Both the position numbers and the translations under genes were made by a program. Shown here piece after piece: positions 25,643 to 34,287 of a stretch of DNA of 64,000 nucleotides (within the stretch, counting starts at the first letter, position 1; every line of letters begins with the position of its first letter). The notes beneath the pieces are model-generated. The model searched no databases. It was not told where the DNA came from and saw nothing but the letters and a program-made list of their open reading frames with translations. The DNA is taken from positions 2,604,001 to 2,668,000 of the forward strand of contig NZ_JAUSYC010000001.1 in assembly GCF_030816485.1 (NCBI RefSeq). Reading direction: 5' to 3'. The stretch is from Arthrobacter sp. B1I2 (GTDB lineage Bacteria > Actinomycetota > Actinomycetes > Actinomycetales > Micrococcaceae).

Positions 25643-27061
25643 TCAGTCGTCCGTGCAGGGGGCAGCGCCGGCCGTTCCCGGCGTGTTGGGGGCCCAATGC
25701 GGGTAGGTACGGGAATCGTTGACGGGTACCCAGCGGCCGGCGTCCACCACATAGTCCCATCCCAGTCCGTTGCTGCGCAGCGTCCGGATGCCGGCGAGCA
25801 GGCGCTCTGCATCCTCGAGCCGTGAGCCCACCCCGAAGCTTGCGCGGAGGGAACCGGATGGCAGGCCCAGGCGCTTCAGCAGGGGATGCGCGCAGAAGCG
25901 CCCGTCGCGCAGGCCCACACCGTGCTCTGCCGAGAGGTAGGCCGCCACCAGTCCTGCGTCGTAGCCCTCAACGGAGAAGTTGACCACGCCGATGGTGTCT
26001 GTTTCCGGGTTGGTGTCCTTGAAGATCTGGTGGACCGTGACGCCGTCGATGCCCTGGAGGCCCTCCACCAGGAAGGACCGGATGGCGGACTCGTGGGCAT
26101 GCCAGCGTTCCTGGTCCAGTCCGGCGATGACCTGGGTGGCACGGGCAAGGGTTGCGGCCCCGAGGACGTTCGGCGAGCCCCCCTCGTGGCGGGCCGGTCC
26201 GGTGGCCCAGCTGACGCCGTCGAGCCGTGCTTCCTTGACGGCGCCGCCGCCGGCCAGGTGCGGGACGCCTGCGTCCAGCCAGTCGGGGCGTCCCACCAGG
26301 ACGCCGGCGCCGAAGGGCGCGTACAGCTTGTGGCCGGAGAAGGCGAGATAGTCGACGCCGTCCGCGCTGATGTCCACCCGGCGGTGCGGGGCGAGCTGGG
26401 CCGCGTCCACCACGATCCGTGCCCCATGCTGGTGGGCCAGGGCGGCCAATGCACGGATGGGGAGGATTTCGCCGGTGACGTTGGAAGCGCCGGTGACGGC
26501 GAGCAGGCTGACGCCGCCCTGTTCCAGCTCGGCGCGGACGGCCTCAAGGGTGCCGGTGAGCGTGTCCGCGGCAACGATGCTGCGGTGCGGGACGCCCTGC
26601 CACGGCAGGAGGTTGGCGTGGTGTTCGATGTCCAGGTAGAGGACGTCGCCGTCGGGGCGGCCATCAGTCACCGGCAGGCAACCTGCCAGCAGGTTCAGCG
26701 AGTCGGTGGTGTTGCGGGTGAAGATGACCGAATCATCCGGGCGGCCGCCCACGAAGTCGCGGACGATGGTGCGCGCGTTCTCATACACGGAGGTGCTGAT
26801 CTGGGAGGCGTAGCCGGCGCCGCGGTGGACGCTCGCGTAGTAGGGCAGGATCTCGTTCAGGTAGGCGGATACCACGGACAGTGCCGGGGCGGAGGCGCCG
26901 TAATCGAGGTTGGCGTACCGGACGTGGCCACCCGAAATCAGGGGCGCCTGGATCTCGGCGCCGGTGACGGCAGCGAGCGGCCGGCCGGCAACGGCCTGGC
27001 GTGCACCAGAAACGGCGGCTTCGGCAGTGACGGGCTGGGGAGATACGGTGGCAGTTGTCAC
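25643..27061 (-). CDS. Class V aminotransferase / SufS-like cysteine desulfurase
   Basis: The 472-aa PLP enzyme has an extended N-terminus, EHHANLLPWQG, VVDAAQLAPHRRVD (PLP-contacting Asp) and FSGHKLYAPFGAGVLVG with the Schiff-base lysine. RDGRFCAHPLLKRLG provides the cysteine expected in desulfurases of the SufS type. It would take sulfur from cysteine or act on a related thiol substrate. The GTG start at 27061 follows a SAM-IV riboswitch, so its expression should depend on S-adenosylmethionine, linking it to methionine or sulfur supply rather than to housekeeping Fe-S assembly. Confidence 0.85.
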   Translation of the reverse strand: MTTATVSPQPVTAEAAVSGARQAVAGRPLAAVTGAEIQAPLISGGHVRYANLDYGASAPALSVVSAYLNEILPYYASVHRGAGYASQISTSVYENARTIVRDFVGGRPDDSVIFTRNTTDSLNLLAGCLPVTDGRPDGDVLYLDIEHHANLLPWQGVPHRSIVAADTLTGTLEAVRAELEQGGVSLLAVTGASNVTGEILPIRALAALAHQHGARIVVDAAQLAPHRRVDISADGVDYLAFSGHKLYAPFGAGVLVGRPDWLDAGVPHLAGGGAVKEARLDGVSWATGPARHEGGSPNVLGAATLARATQVIAGLDQERWHAHESAIRSFLVEGLQGIDGVTVHQIFKDTNPETDTIGVVNFSVEGYDAGLVAAYLSAEHGVGLRDGRFCAHPLLKRLGLPSGSLRASFGVGSRLEDAERLLAGIRTLRSNGLGWDYVVDAGRWVPVNDSRTYPHWAPNTPGTAGAAPCTDD

Positions 27062-27097
27062 AGAGACCTCACTTGGTTACAGGACTCCGGCATAGGG

Positions 27098-27213
27098 GAA
27101 TCCGCGCTTGCCGTATCCGCTCCGGACCGGCCTGGTCGTCACCCGGGGCACCCCACCGCGAATGGAGGGTTGCCGGCCAGCAAACCGGGGTTTTGCGCTG
27201 GCACTCGTGACCT
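27098..27213 (-). promoter_or_regulatory. SAM-IV riboswitch
   Basis: On the minus strand the run GGTCACGAGTGCCAGCGC, then CCCCGGTTTGCTGGCCGGCA, ACCCTCC and GGTGGGGTGCCCCGGGTGAC GACC follow the order I recall for the actinobacterial SAM-IV aptamer. GGTCACGAG at the start pairs with GTGACGACC at the end, and a downstream GGATACGGCAAGCGCGG could supply the extra pseudoknot. The aptamer ends about 35 nt before the GTG of the desulfurase-like gene. Confidence 0.85.
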
Positions 27214-27298
27214 GCATAAAAGCGTAGGACATGGGGCGGCCCGGACTGAAGCCGCGGCAATTGTTAAGGGCTTTGTTACGCACTGCCGAATAAACGAC

Positions 27299-27328
27299 GC
27301 CGGACACCTCCCCTGGAAGGCGTCCGGC
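27299..27328 (-). terminator. Terminator-like hairpin after hisN
   Basis: GCCGGACGCCT and AGGTGTCCGGC (minus strand) form an 11-bp stem with one mismatch, followed by GTCGTTTATTC. It lies 48 nt beyond the hisN stop and before the riboswitch region. Confidence 0.6.
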
Positions 27329-27375
27329 ATCGCAATATTCGTTTTCGCGGCTATTTCACGGGGAGGCTGCGGCAG

Positions 27376-28188
27376 TTACAGCAGATCATCCAGGTAGGGG
27401 TTGAGGCGGTGGAGCACCTCTGAGTGCAGGATCGAGTTCGTGGCCAGGGCGTTCCCGCCAAACGGGCCGTCCTCGCCTTCGAGCGAGGTGAACCGGCCGC
27501 CGGCCTCCACCACGATCGGCACCAGGGCGGCCATGTCGTAGAGGTTCAACTCCGGTTCGCAGGCGATGTCCACCGAGCCTTCGGCCACCATGCAGTACGA
27601 CCAGAAGTCCCCATAGGCCCGGGTCCGCCAAACGTCCTCGGTGAGGCCGAGGAAATCATCCAGGTTTCCGCGTTCCTTCCAGCCCCCCAGGCTGGAGTAG
27701 GAGAGGGAGGCGTCGGAGAGTTTCGACACGTCCGACACGCGGAGACGGGTGGCTGCGGCAAGGGACCGTCCCATGTAGGCGCCCATGCCTTTCGCGGCCC
27801 ACCAGCGCTTCCCAAGGGCCGGGGCGCTGACCACGCCCACCACCGGCTCGCCTTCGTCGACGAGGGCGATCAGCGTGGCCCAGACCGGAACGCCGCGGAC
27901 GAAGTTCTTGGTCCCGTCAATGGGATCGATGATCCAACGCCGCGAACCGTGGCCGGTGCTGCCGAATTCCTCGCCCAGGACGGCGTCGCGGGGGCGTGAG
28001 CGGGAGAGCTGGCCCCGGATGGCTTCCTCGGCGGCCTTGTCGGCGTCGGTGACCGGCGTCAGGTCCGGCTTGGTCTCAACATGGAGGTCCTGTGCCTTGA
28101 AGCGGCTCATTGTCTGGTCATCCACGGAGTCGGCCAGGACATGGGCCAGGCGCAGGTCATCGTTGTAGCTCGAAGCGGGTTGGATCAT
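27376..28188 (-). CDS. hisN: Histidinol-phosphatase (inositol monophosphatase type)
   Basis: HisN removes phosphate from histidinol phosphate in histidine synthesis. The 270-aa protein has the IMPase-fold metal sites: GEEFG (about residue 73), [17 protein letters not shown] (about 85-101) and a C-terminal [18 protein letters not shown]. The N-terminus [22 protein letters not shown] matches the actinobacterial HisN subgroup rather than SuhB. The neighbours rsgA and aroA upstream are the conserved actinobacterial arrangement. Confidence 0.9.
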   Translation of the reverse strand: MIQPASSYNDDLRLAHVLADSVDDQTMSRFKAQDLHVETKPDLTPVTDADKAAEEAIRGQLSRSRPRDAVLGEEFGSTGHGSRRWIIDPIDGTKNFVRGVPVWATLIALVDEGEPVVGVVSAPALGKRWWAAKGMGAYMGRSLAAATRLRVSDVSKLSDASLSYSSLGGWKERGNLDDFLGLTEDVWRTRAYGDFWSYCMVAEGSVDIACEPELNLYDMAALVPIVVEAGGRFTSLEGEDGPFGGNALATNSILHSEVLHRLNPYLDDLL

Positions 28189-28232
28189 GGTTCCAAACTA
28201 CCGTCTGCGGACGCTTCTGCCGGGAGAACGCG

Positions 28233-29348
28233 TCAGTTGACGCTGCCGAGCTCCTTCGTTTCCTGTGCTTCCATCCTTGGGTCCGTACCGAGCAGCCGCC
28301 GCAATGATGCCAGCCGGGCCGCGCCCGTGGGACCTGCGTGTCCGCCCGCCACCCAGTCGTCGAGGCCGCAGTCCACCGCGGTTGCCGTGTGCTTGCAGCC
28401 CCGTTCACACTTCTCGATGCCGGGGGAGAGGTCCGGGAATGAGCGGAGGATCCGGTCCGGGTCCACATGCGCCAGGCCAAAGGAACGGATCCCGGGGGTG
28501 TCGATGATCCAGCTGCCGGGCGGCGCGTCTGCCAGCCGCAAGGCAAGCGCGGACGACGACGTGTGGCGGCCGCGTCCGGTCACAGCATTCACTCCGCCGG
28601 TGGCCCGCTCGGCGCCGGTCAGCGCGTTTACCATGGTGGATTTACCGACGCCGGAGTGCCCGAGCATCACGGTGACCTTGCCGTCGAGGTGGGCGCGCAG
28701 GGCGGCCACCGCCGCGCTGTCCAGCCGGGCCGAGAGGCCGTCGTCGGAGCGCGCGTCGATTCCCGAGGCCAGCGAGTCCGCGGTCCGGCTGATGATGACC
28801 GGGAAGTCCAGGTGGGTGTAGTTGGAGAGCAACTCCGCGGGGTCCTTGACGTCGGCCTTGGTAACCAGCAGGATCGGTTCGATCCCGGCGTCGTAGGCGG
28901 CCACGAGTGCACGGTCGATAAACCCTGTGCGGGGCTCCGGGTTGGCGGCTGCCACCACTATCACCAGCTGGTCGGCATTGGCCACCACCGCCCGCTCAAC
29001 GGGGTCCGTATCGTCGGCGCTGCGGCGCAGGAGGGTGTGGCGGTCCTGGATCTTCACCAGCCGGGCCAGCGTGTCCGGGGCCCCGGACACGTCTCCCACG
29101 AGTGAGACGAAGTCGCCCGCAACCACGGGCGAGCGGCGAAGCTCGCGGGCACGCGCCGCAATCACCACGCGCTCGTTTGCCGAGTCCTCGCCCACCACCG
29201 CCGTGTACCGGCCGCGGTCCACGGTGATGATCCGCCCGGTGACGGCGTCGTCATGGCTGGGGCGGTCCTTCGTGCGGGGTCGGGAGCCTTTCTTGCTGGG
29301 GCGGATGCGAACGTCCGATTCGTCCCAGGAATCAGTGCTCCGCGCCAC
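28233..29348 (-). CDS. rsgA: Ribosome biogenesis GTPase RsgA
   Basis: RsgA checks 30S subunit maturation. The 371-aa protein has the circularly permuted GTPase order: LVTKAD (G4, about residue 162) before [14 protein letters not shown] (G1, about 228) and [10 protein letters not shown] (G3, about 290). An OB-fold domain precedes it (about 35-105), and a C-terminal zinc site has CERGCKH plus a later Cys (VDC). GTG 29348 overlaps the end of aroA by 17 bp. A basic tail precedes the OB fold. Confidence 0.95.
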   Translation of the reverse strand: MARSTDSWDESDVRIRPSKKGSRPRTKDRPSHDDAVTGRIITVDRGRYTAVVGEDSANERVVIAARARELRRSPVVAGDFVSLVGDVSGAPDTLARLVKIQDRHTLLRRSADDTDPVERAVVANADQLVIVVAAANPEPRTGFIDRALVAAYDAGIEPILLVTKADVKDPAELLSNYTHLDFPVIISRTADSLASGIDARSDDGLSARLDSAAVAALRAHLDGKVTVMLGHSGVGKSTMVNALTGAERATGGVNAVTGRGRHTSSSALALRLADAPPGSWIIDTPGIRSFGLAHVDPDRILRSFPDLSPGIEKCERGCKHTATAVDCGLDDWVAGGHAGPTGAARLASLRRLLGTDPRMEAQETKELGSVN

Positions 29349-30720
29349 TGCCGCGCCCCTCCGGTCCGGTGACGGACGCAGTTCCCTGGGCCAGCATGTC
29401 TGCCCACAGTTGCGGGAAGTCCGGCATGGTCTTTGCGGTGGTGGCGATGTCCTCCACCTGCACGCCGTCCACTGCCAGTCCCAGGATTGCGCCGGCTGTG
29501 GCCATGCGGTGGTCCGCGTAGCTGTGGACGACGCCGGCGTGCAGCGGGGCGGGCCGGATCACCAGGCCGTCGCCGGTTTCTTCGGCGTCGCCGCCGAGCC
29601 GGTTGATCTCCGCCACCAGCGCCGCTAGCCGGTCCGTCTCGTGTCCCCTCAGGTGGGCGATCCCGCTGAGCCGGGAGGGGCCCGTAGCGAGGGCACACAG
29701 TGCTGCCACCGTGGGAGCCAGTTCACTGGTATCAGCGAAATCGCCGCCCTTGATCTCCGGGCCGCCGGTGACAGTCAGGACGCCGTCAGCCAGGGTGACG
29801 CTGGCGCCCATGCTGGCCAGTATATTGCGCCAAAGGTCACCCACCTGCCGGGTTTCCGCCGGCCAGTTGGGGATCCGGACCGTACCCCGTGAGGCCAGGG
29901 CCGCCGCCAGGAAGGGACCTGCATTGGAAAGGTCCTGCTCGATCCGCTGGTCCAAGGCACGGATGGGGCCCGGTGCCACCACCCAATGGTTGGGAACGGA
30001 GTCGTCAACCGACACGCCGGCACTCCGCAGGACGGCCACCGTCATATTGATGTGGTCCAGGCTGGGGACGGGCTTACCCACGTGTTCCAGGTGCAGGCCC
30101 TCGTCGAACCGTGCCCCCACCAGGAGGAGGGCGGAGACGAACTGAGAGGAGGCGCTGGCATCGATCACCAGGTGGCCGCCACGGACCGCGCCCGTGCCTT
30201 CCACCACGAAGGGGAGCGACGACGGCGCGCTGCCATCTTCCGCGGAAACGGCCACTCCCAAGGCTTTGAGGGCCTCGATGATGGTTCCCATGGGCCGGTT
30301 GCGGGCATGGGGATCGCCGTCGAACACGCTGGCTCCGCTGCGGAGCGCCGCCAGCGGCGGGACGAACCGCATGACGGTACCCGCAAGTCCGCAGTCGATC
30401 CTGGCCAGGGACGCCGGCGCCGCAGCCGGCAGCGGAACCACCTCCAGGTCAGGCCCAAAGGCGCCGTCCCCAGGCACTTCGGTGATGACGGCACCGAGCT
30501 GCCGGAGCGCGTCGATCATGAGGGCGGAGTCCCTGGAATGCAGGGGCGCCCGCAGCCGGGACGGCCCCTCCGCAAGGGCTGCCAGGACCAGGTACCTGTT
30601 GGTCAGGGATTTCGATCCGGGCACCGTCACGGTGGCATTCACGGGCCGGGACGCAAAAGGTGCGGCCCAGTGCTGGACAGGTGTTCCGGATCCGTCCCGG
30701 GTGGCAGCTGCTGCGGTCAT
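29332..30720 (-). CDS. aroA: 3-phosphoshikimate 1-carboxyvinyltransferase (EPSP synthase)
   Basis: It adds phosphoenolpyruvate to shikimate 3-phosphate in the chorismate pathway. The 462-aa protein contains [16 protein letters not shown] (substrate lysine, about residue 35), [18 protein letters not shown], and [15 protein letters not shown] near the C-terminus, all family signatures. ATG 30720 is a clear start. It is 6 nt after doxX on the same strand and overlaps rsgA, so the cluster doxX-aroA-rsgA is probably one transcript. Confidence 0.96.
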   Translation of the reverse strand: MTAAAATRDGSGTPVQHWAAPFASRPVNATVTVPGSKSLTNRYLVLAALAEGPSRLRAPLHSRDSALMIDALRQLGAVITEVPGDGAFGPDLEVVPLPAAAPASLARIDCGLAGTVMRFVPPLAALRSGASVFDGDPHARNRPMGTIIEALKALGVAVSAEDGSAPSSLPFVVEGTGAVRGGHLVIDASASSQFVSALLLVGARFDEGLHLEHVGKPVPSLDHINMTVAVLRSAGVSVDDSVPNHWVVAPGPIRALDQRIEQDLSNAGPFLAAALASRGTVRIPNWPAETRQVGDLWRNILASMGASVTLADGVLTVTGGPEIKGGDFADTSELAPTVAALCALATGPSRLSGIAHLRGHETDRLAALVAEINRLGGDAEETGDGLVIRPAPLHAGVVHSYADHRMATAGAILGLAVDGVQVEDIATTAKTMPDFPQLWADMLAQGTASVTGPEGRGSGAEH

Positions 30721-30726
30721 TCGTGT

Positions 30727-31275
30727 TTATGCTCCCGTGGCGTGTTCGACGGCGCGGCGGACAGCCTTGTCTGCTTTGGTCAACTTTTTGCTGGTGGTCT
30801 TGCGGGCATCGGCAGCCAGGTGCGAGGCGTTCCGCCGGGCGTCGGCGGCCAGGTGCTCGGCGCGCCAGGCCAGGCCGGGCTTCCCGGCGGTGTCCACGGA
30901 AGCGAGCAGGGCGCCGCCCGACAGCGAGAGGTTCTTGAGCAGCTGGTTCCGGCGGCTTTCGCGCCCTTCCTTGCTGCTGATATCCGCACTGCGCCACTCA
31001 ACGAAGGTGTTCAAAAGCGAAATCACCGTCAACAGAGAAGCGGAGAGCCGGGAGAACTTGCCAAGACCGAACAGGACGCCGGCCCCCACCTGGGTTCCGC
31101 CGATGACACGGGCAAGGGTCTTGTCGCTGGCCTGGATGGGGAGCGAGGCTGCAGCCTTGCGCAGCAGCGGTGAGAGCTGCTGTGCGGTGTCGTCGGAGTT
31201 CCTGAGCTTATCCAGTCCGGCAAGAACGAAACTGGATGCAAGCATGGGCCGTGCGAGCGTTCGGACAAAGGGCAT
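30727..31275 (-). CDS. DoxX family membrane protein
   Basis: The 182-aa protein starts MPFVRTLARPMLASSFVLAGLDKLRN and has about four membrane helices up to residue 130, then a basic amphipathic tail. DoxX proteins are linked to thiol and oxidative stress in actinobacteria (for example with SodA and SseA in mycobacteria). ATG 31275 has AGGAGG upstream; the open frame extends to 31404 but that part overlaps the SigR promoter region. It is divergent from sigR, a thiol-stress sigma factor, which fits that link. Confidence 0.85.
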   Translation of the reverse strand: MPFVRTLARPMLASSFVLAGLDKLRNSDDTAQQLSPLLRKAAASLPIQASDKTLARVIGGTQVGAGVLFGLGKFSRLSASLLTVISLLNTFVEWRSADISSKEGRESRRNQLLKNLSLSGGALLASVDTAGKPGLAWRAEHLAADARRNASHLAADARKTTSKKLTKADKAVRRAVEHATGA

Positions 31276-31339
31276 GGATTTCCTCCTGGATGGACGAGCC
31301 GCGCCGAGCGGCGGAGTCGGTCCTAGTCTTGCACTTTTA

Positions 31340-31366
31340 GGGAATATTTGCCCGCGGGAGGCGGTT
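31340..31366 (+). promoter_or_regulatory. SigR-type promoter of sigR-rsrA
   Basis: GGGAAT (31340-31345), an 18-bp spacer and GTT (31364-31366) match the SigR/SigH consensus exactly (GGAAT-N18-GTT). It lies upstream of sigR itself, so autoregulation under thiol-oxidative stress is expected. Transcription should start near 31373. Confidence 0.85.
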
Positions 31367-31550
31367 ATTGAAGTCGGGTCCACGACATGGGCCCCGACGA
31401 TCATTCACCCGATACGGAGCGGAGTTGGCCTTGGGGAAGGTGTTGGACGGAACCAGACAGGCGGGCCCGGTGGCAGTGGATAAGCTGGCCGCCGAGCCGC
31501 CGGAGTACGGCATGCCCCGGGCAGGGAGCCTGACAGTAGACTTGAAGGCA

Positions 31551-32324
31551 ATGAGCACCCTGGATCCGGCCGTTGCGGCCATGTATGAGGCTTCCCCCGG
31601 CGAAGTAAACGGCAGGGCAGGCACCGCGCCGGTGCCTGCCGAACAGGCAGGTCCTGGTTCGTTGGCCGCAGAAGCGGAGACCGATGACGGCACGCTGGAC
31701 GTTTCCACGGAGAGCGTGGAGCAGCGTCGGCTTCGCTTTGAGCGGGACGCGATGCAGTACGTGGACCAGCTGTATTCCGCGGCTATGCGCATGGCCCGGA
31801 ACCCGTCCGACGCGGAGGACCTGGTCCAGGAGGCCTACACGAAGGCTTTTTCGGCGTTCCATCAGTACAAGCCGGGCACTAACCTCAAGGCCTGGCTGTA
31901 CCGGATCCTGACCAACACGTACATCAACCTCTACCGCAAGAGGCAGCGTGAGCCGTTGCAGTCCAACTCCGACACCATCGAGGACTGGCAGCTGGCACGG
32001 GCGGAGTCGCACACGTCCAGCGGACTGCGCTCGGCCGAGGCCGAAGCTCTGGACCACCTTCCCGACTCGGACGTGAAGCGGGCGCTGCAGGACATTCCGG
32101 AGGAGTTCCGCCTGGCGGTCTACTTCGCTGACGTGGAGGGCTTCGCCTACAAGGAAATTTCAGACATCATGAACACGCCTATCGGCACCGTGATGTCCCG
32201 GCTCCACCGCGGCCGGCGAATGTTGCGGGACATGCTCGCGGAATACGCCGCCGAGCGGGGATTCAAAACGGCCGCTGATGCCTCGAATGCGGCAGGAAGC
32301 AAAGCACAGGAGAACAGGAAATGA
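31551..32324 (+). CDS. sigR: ECF sigma factor SigR (thiol-oxidative stress)
   Basis: SigR directs transcription of thioredoxin, mycothiol and protein quality control genes. From ATG 31551 the product is 257 aa. Region 2 is [42 protein letters not shown], with [29 protein letters not shown] (2.4) after it, and region 4 is [44 protein letters not shown]. The frame is open back to 31368, immediately after the promoter, and the N-terminal part before region 2 is an unusual Ala/Glu-rich stretch. Alternative starts at 31512 (GGAG 6 nt upstream) or earlier would make a longer form. The stop overlaps rsrA (ATGA). Confidence 0.93.
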   Translation: MSTLDPAVAAMYEASPGEVNGRAGTAPVPAEQAGPGSLAAEAETDDGTLDVSTESVEQRRLRFERDAMQYVDQLYSAAMRMARNPSDAEDLVQEAYTKAFSAFHQYKPGTNLKAWLYRILTNTYINLYRKRQREPLQSNSDTIEDWQLARAESHTSSGLRSAEAEALDHLPDSDVKRALQDIPEEFRLAVYFADVEGFAYKEISDIMNTPIGTVMSRLHRGRRMLRDMLAEYAAERGFKTAADASNAAGSKAQENRK

Positions 32325-32581
32325 GCGACTGCCAGGGATTGGGCGATTGCGACGATACCCGGATGCAACGCATCTACGAATACCTTGACGGGGCGCTGAC
32401 CCGCGAGGACCTCACCGAAATCAAGAACCACCTTGATGACTGCCCTGAGTGCACGGAGCAGTATGACCTGGAGTGCGTTATCCGCAACATGGTCAAGCGT
32501 TCCTGCACGGAGTCCGCTCCGGACAATCTGAAGAACGCCATCCTGGACAGGATCCACTCCATCCGTACCGTGGAGGCGTAG
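32321..32581 (+). CDS. rsrA: Zinc-binding redox-sensing anti-sigma factor RsrA
   Basis: RsrA binds SigR and lets it go when its zinc thiols are oxidised. The 86-aa protein has the ZAS motif in [11 protein letters not shown] (H-x3-C-x2-C, about residues 33-41) and further cysteines near both ends ([11 protein letters not shown] and RSCTES). ATGA overlap with sigR keeps the two proteins in balance. It is the last gene before a strong terminator. Confidence 0.93.
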   Translation: MSDCQGLGDCDDTRMQRIYEYLDGALTREDLTEIKNHLDDCPECTEQYDLECVIRNMVKRSCTESAPDNLKNAILDRIHSIRTVEA

Positions 32582-32636
32582 GTACGAGCCTCGCCCTGTG
32601 CGGATCAGGTGTGTGGGAGCAGGGACGCAAACAGCA

Positions 32637-32672
32637 AAGGACCCCGGAAGCCAATTGGCGTCCGGGGTCCTT
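32637..32672. terminator. Bidirectional terminator between rsrA and bL37 genes
   Basis: AAGGACCCCGGA and TCCGGGGTCCTT form a perfect 12-bp stem around CCAATTGG. It lies 56 nt after the rsrA stop and 29 nt beyond the bL37 stop on the opposite strand, so it can serve both. Confidence 0.8.
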
Positions 32673-32700
32673 CGCTTGAACCGTAGTTCCTGGCATTTGC

Positions 32701-32775
32701 CTAGGTGTTGGGGCGCTTCCCGTGGTTCGCGCCGCCACGCTTACGGTCACGACGCTTGCGTGCACGCTTGCTCAT
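32701..32775 (-). CDS. 50S ribosomal protein bL37 (24 aa, AURKAIP1/COX24-like)
   Basis: ATG at 32775 opens the 24-aa peptide MSKRARKRRDRKRGGANHGKRPNT (shown in part: MSKRARKRRDRKRGG). This Lys/Arg-rich miniprotein is the bL37 ribosomal subunit of actinobacteria. AAGGAGG lies 5-6 nt before the ATG (complement at 32781-32787). The gene is flanked by the bidirectional terminator and is easily missed because of its length. Confidence 0.9.
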   Translation of the reverse strand: MSKRARKRRDRKRGGANHGKRPNT

Positions 32776-32908
32776 AGCTGGCCTCCTTACTGTTGGTACT
32801 CAAAAGAGCTGCCCTCAAGTCTCCCACATGATGTGGCGGCCCGCGAACCGGGAAGGGCGGATGACCTGCGGCAGTGCGGCAGGACGCGAAGGACCAGGAG
32901 ACGAAGGA

Positions 32909-33370
32909 CTAGGACTGGAGGGTGCTGCGGATGGCCACGCGGGCCTCGTCCAGGACCGTCCTGACGGTTTCCAGCGTGACGGGGCTGATGGGGTGCCGCC
33001 GCGCCTGCCGGCGCAGGTCAGCGCAAAGCTCGTCGCGGAACTTCTGCAGCATCAGCTCCACATCAAGCCGTTGCGCAGAGAGGGCGATGCTGTTCTCCAC
33101 GCCGGCCAAGTCCTCCCGGCGCCGGTCAAGCTCGGCAAGGCCGGCTGCCGTGATGCGGTAGTTGGTGCGCCGTCCGGCAGGCTCGGTGGCCACCAGGCCG
33201 TCTTCCTCGAGCTTGCCCAGGCGGGGGTAGATGGTTCCGGCGCTCGGCGAATAGGTGCCGCCGGACCGGTCCTTAAGCGCCTTGATGAGCTCGTAGCCGT
33301 GCTTTGGCCCGCTTTCCAGCAGCGCCAGGAGATAGAGGCGCAACGCACCGTGTGCGAAGACGGGCGGCAT
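32909..33370 (-). CDS. PadR family transcriptional regulator
   Basis: The 153-aa protein has an N-terminal winged helix (ALRLYLLALLESGPKHGYELIKAL and SAGTIYPRLGKLEEDGLV, the PadR signature) and a C-terminal coiled dimerisation helix. PadR repressors control stress and envelope genes. Its ATG overlaps the stop of the DUF4097 gene (TGATG), so the two are one unit. Two palindromes in the upstream promoter are its probable operators. Confidence 0.9.
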   Translation of the reverse strand: MPPVFAHGALRLYLLALLESGPKHGYELIKALKDRSGGTYSPSAGTIYPRLGKLEEDGLVATEPAGRRTNYRITAAGLAELDRRREDLAGVENSIALSAQRLDVELMLQKFRDELCADLRRQARRHPISPVTLETVRTVLDEARVAIRSTLQS

Positions 33371-34203
33371 CAGCCTTGCGCTTCCCCGTCGCCGTCAATG
33401 GGTGCAGGAGCGTGGAAGATGGTGGTCTTGCCGGACACTGAGTTGGTCCGGGCGAGCATCAGTTGCCCGTCCGGTCCGGCGATGGTCTCCATTTTGCCAT
33501 TGGCCAGCAGGTACTGGTGGCCGTCAAGAATCACTGCTCCGCCGGCGGACTTTGCCACGATGTCAATGCCAACGTCATGTGGCAGCCTGATGGTGAGGTC
33601 CCCGGACACGGAGTTGGAGCCGAAGTCCCGGGTGAAATCGAGCAGGTCGAAGCTGAGGTGGCCGCTGACGGTGTTGGTGCGCACGTTGGTGAAGTGGCCG
33701 GAGGCGGTGACCTCACCGGAGACACTCTTGGCGGTGAGCACGCCGCGGTGGTTTCTGACAAGCACGCTGCCGCTGATGGTGTTGATCTGCAGCTCTCCGG
33801 ACGTACCCTCCGCCACCACGGAACCTGACACCGTGTTCAGCCGGACGCGGGCGGAGACGCCGGATACCAGTCCTTCACCGCTGACGGTGCCGGCCTCCAC
33901 CTCCACACCGTGGGGGACGGCGACGGTGATGAGCGCGGAATTGTCGCTGGTGTGGTTGACCGTTTCCATGAGGTTTTTGAACCAGCCGTGGGCGCCGTGC
34001 AGTTGATGCCGGATTTCCAGCCTGCCGCTGTTCAGTGACACGGCCACTGGATCGCCGTGGACCTCAGCGAGCTCCAGCCGAACCACTGGTTCGGCATGCG
34101 TCACGACTTCGAACCTGCCCCGGACTATTCCCAGCTTCAGGGACGTCACGCCCTCGATCTCGATGGATTGCGGGCCGTCAACGGTCCAGTTTCCCTCGGC
34201 CAT
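33370..34203 (-). CDS. DUF4097 beta-strand repeat protein
   Basis: The 277-aa protein is built from a repeated 'xxxVSGxVxA' beta pattern (for example TVSGEGLVSG, NTVSGSVVA, SVSGEVTA, NSVSGDLTI), which is the DUF4097 right-handed beta-helix-like fold. There is no signal peptide. The function of these proteins is unknown; in many genomes they pair with PadR or LiaF-type regulators. ATG 34203 has GGAGGGG upstream. It is the first gene of the unit and is followed directly by padR. Confidence 0.85.
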   Translation of the reverse strand: MAEGNWTVDGPQSIEIEGVTSLKLGIVRGRFEVVTHAEPVVRLELAEVHGDPVAVSLNSGRLEIRHQLHGAHGWFKNLMETVNHTSDNSALITVAVPHGVEVEAGTVSGEGLVSGVSARVRLNTVSGSVVAEGTSGELQINTISGSVLVRNHRGVLTAKSVSGEVTASGHFTNVRTNTVSGHLSFDLLDFTRDFGSNSVSGDLTIRLPHDVGIDIVAKSAGGAVILDGHQYLLANGKMETIAGPDGQLMLARTNSVSGKTTIFHAPAPIDGDGEAQG

Positions 34204-34218
34204 GGTTCCCCTCCAAAA

Positions 34219-34230
34219 GCGATATATCGC
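34219..34230 (-). promoter_or_regulatory. Palindromic operator 2, downstream of the DUF4097-padR start
   Basis: GCGATATATCGC is a perfect 12-bp palindrome lying over or just after the predicted transcription start. Its centre is exactly 50 bp from that of operator 1. Confidence 0.55.
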
Positions 34231-34241
34231 GTTGCCCCTTC

Positions 34242-34279
34242 AACGTATCGCCGCCACCGGGTGGGGTCAAGATATATCT
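34242..34279 (-). promoter_or_regulatory. DUF4097-padR promoter with overlapping operator 1
   Basis: On the minus strand TTGACC (complement at 34265-34270), a 17-bp spacer and TACGTT (34242-34247) make a good promoter. The palindrome AGATATATCT (34270-34279) abuts and overlaps the -35 box. The same GATATATC core recurs at operator 2, so an autorepressing PadR dimer could bind both. Confidence 0.6.
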
Positions 34280-34287
34280 CGAAAGGG

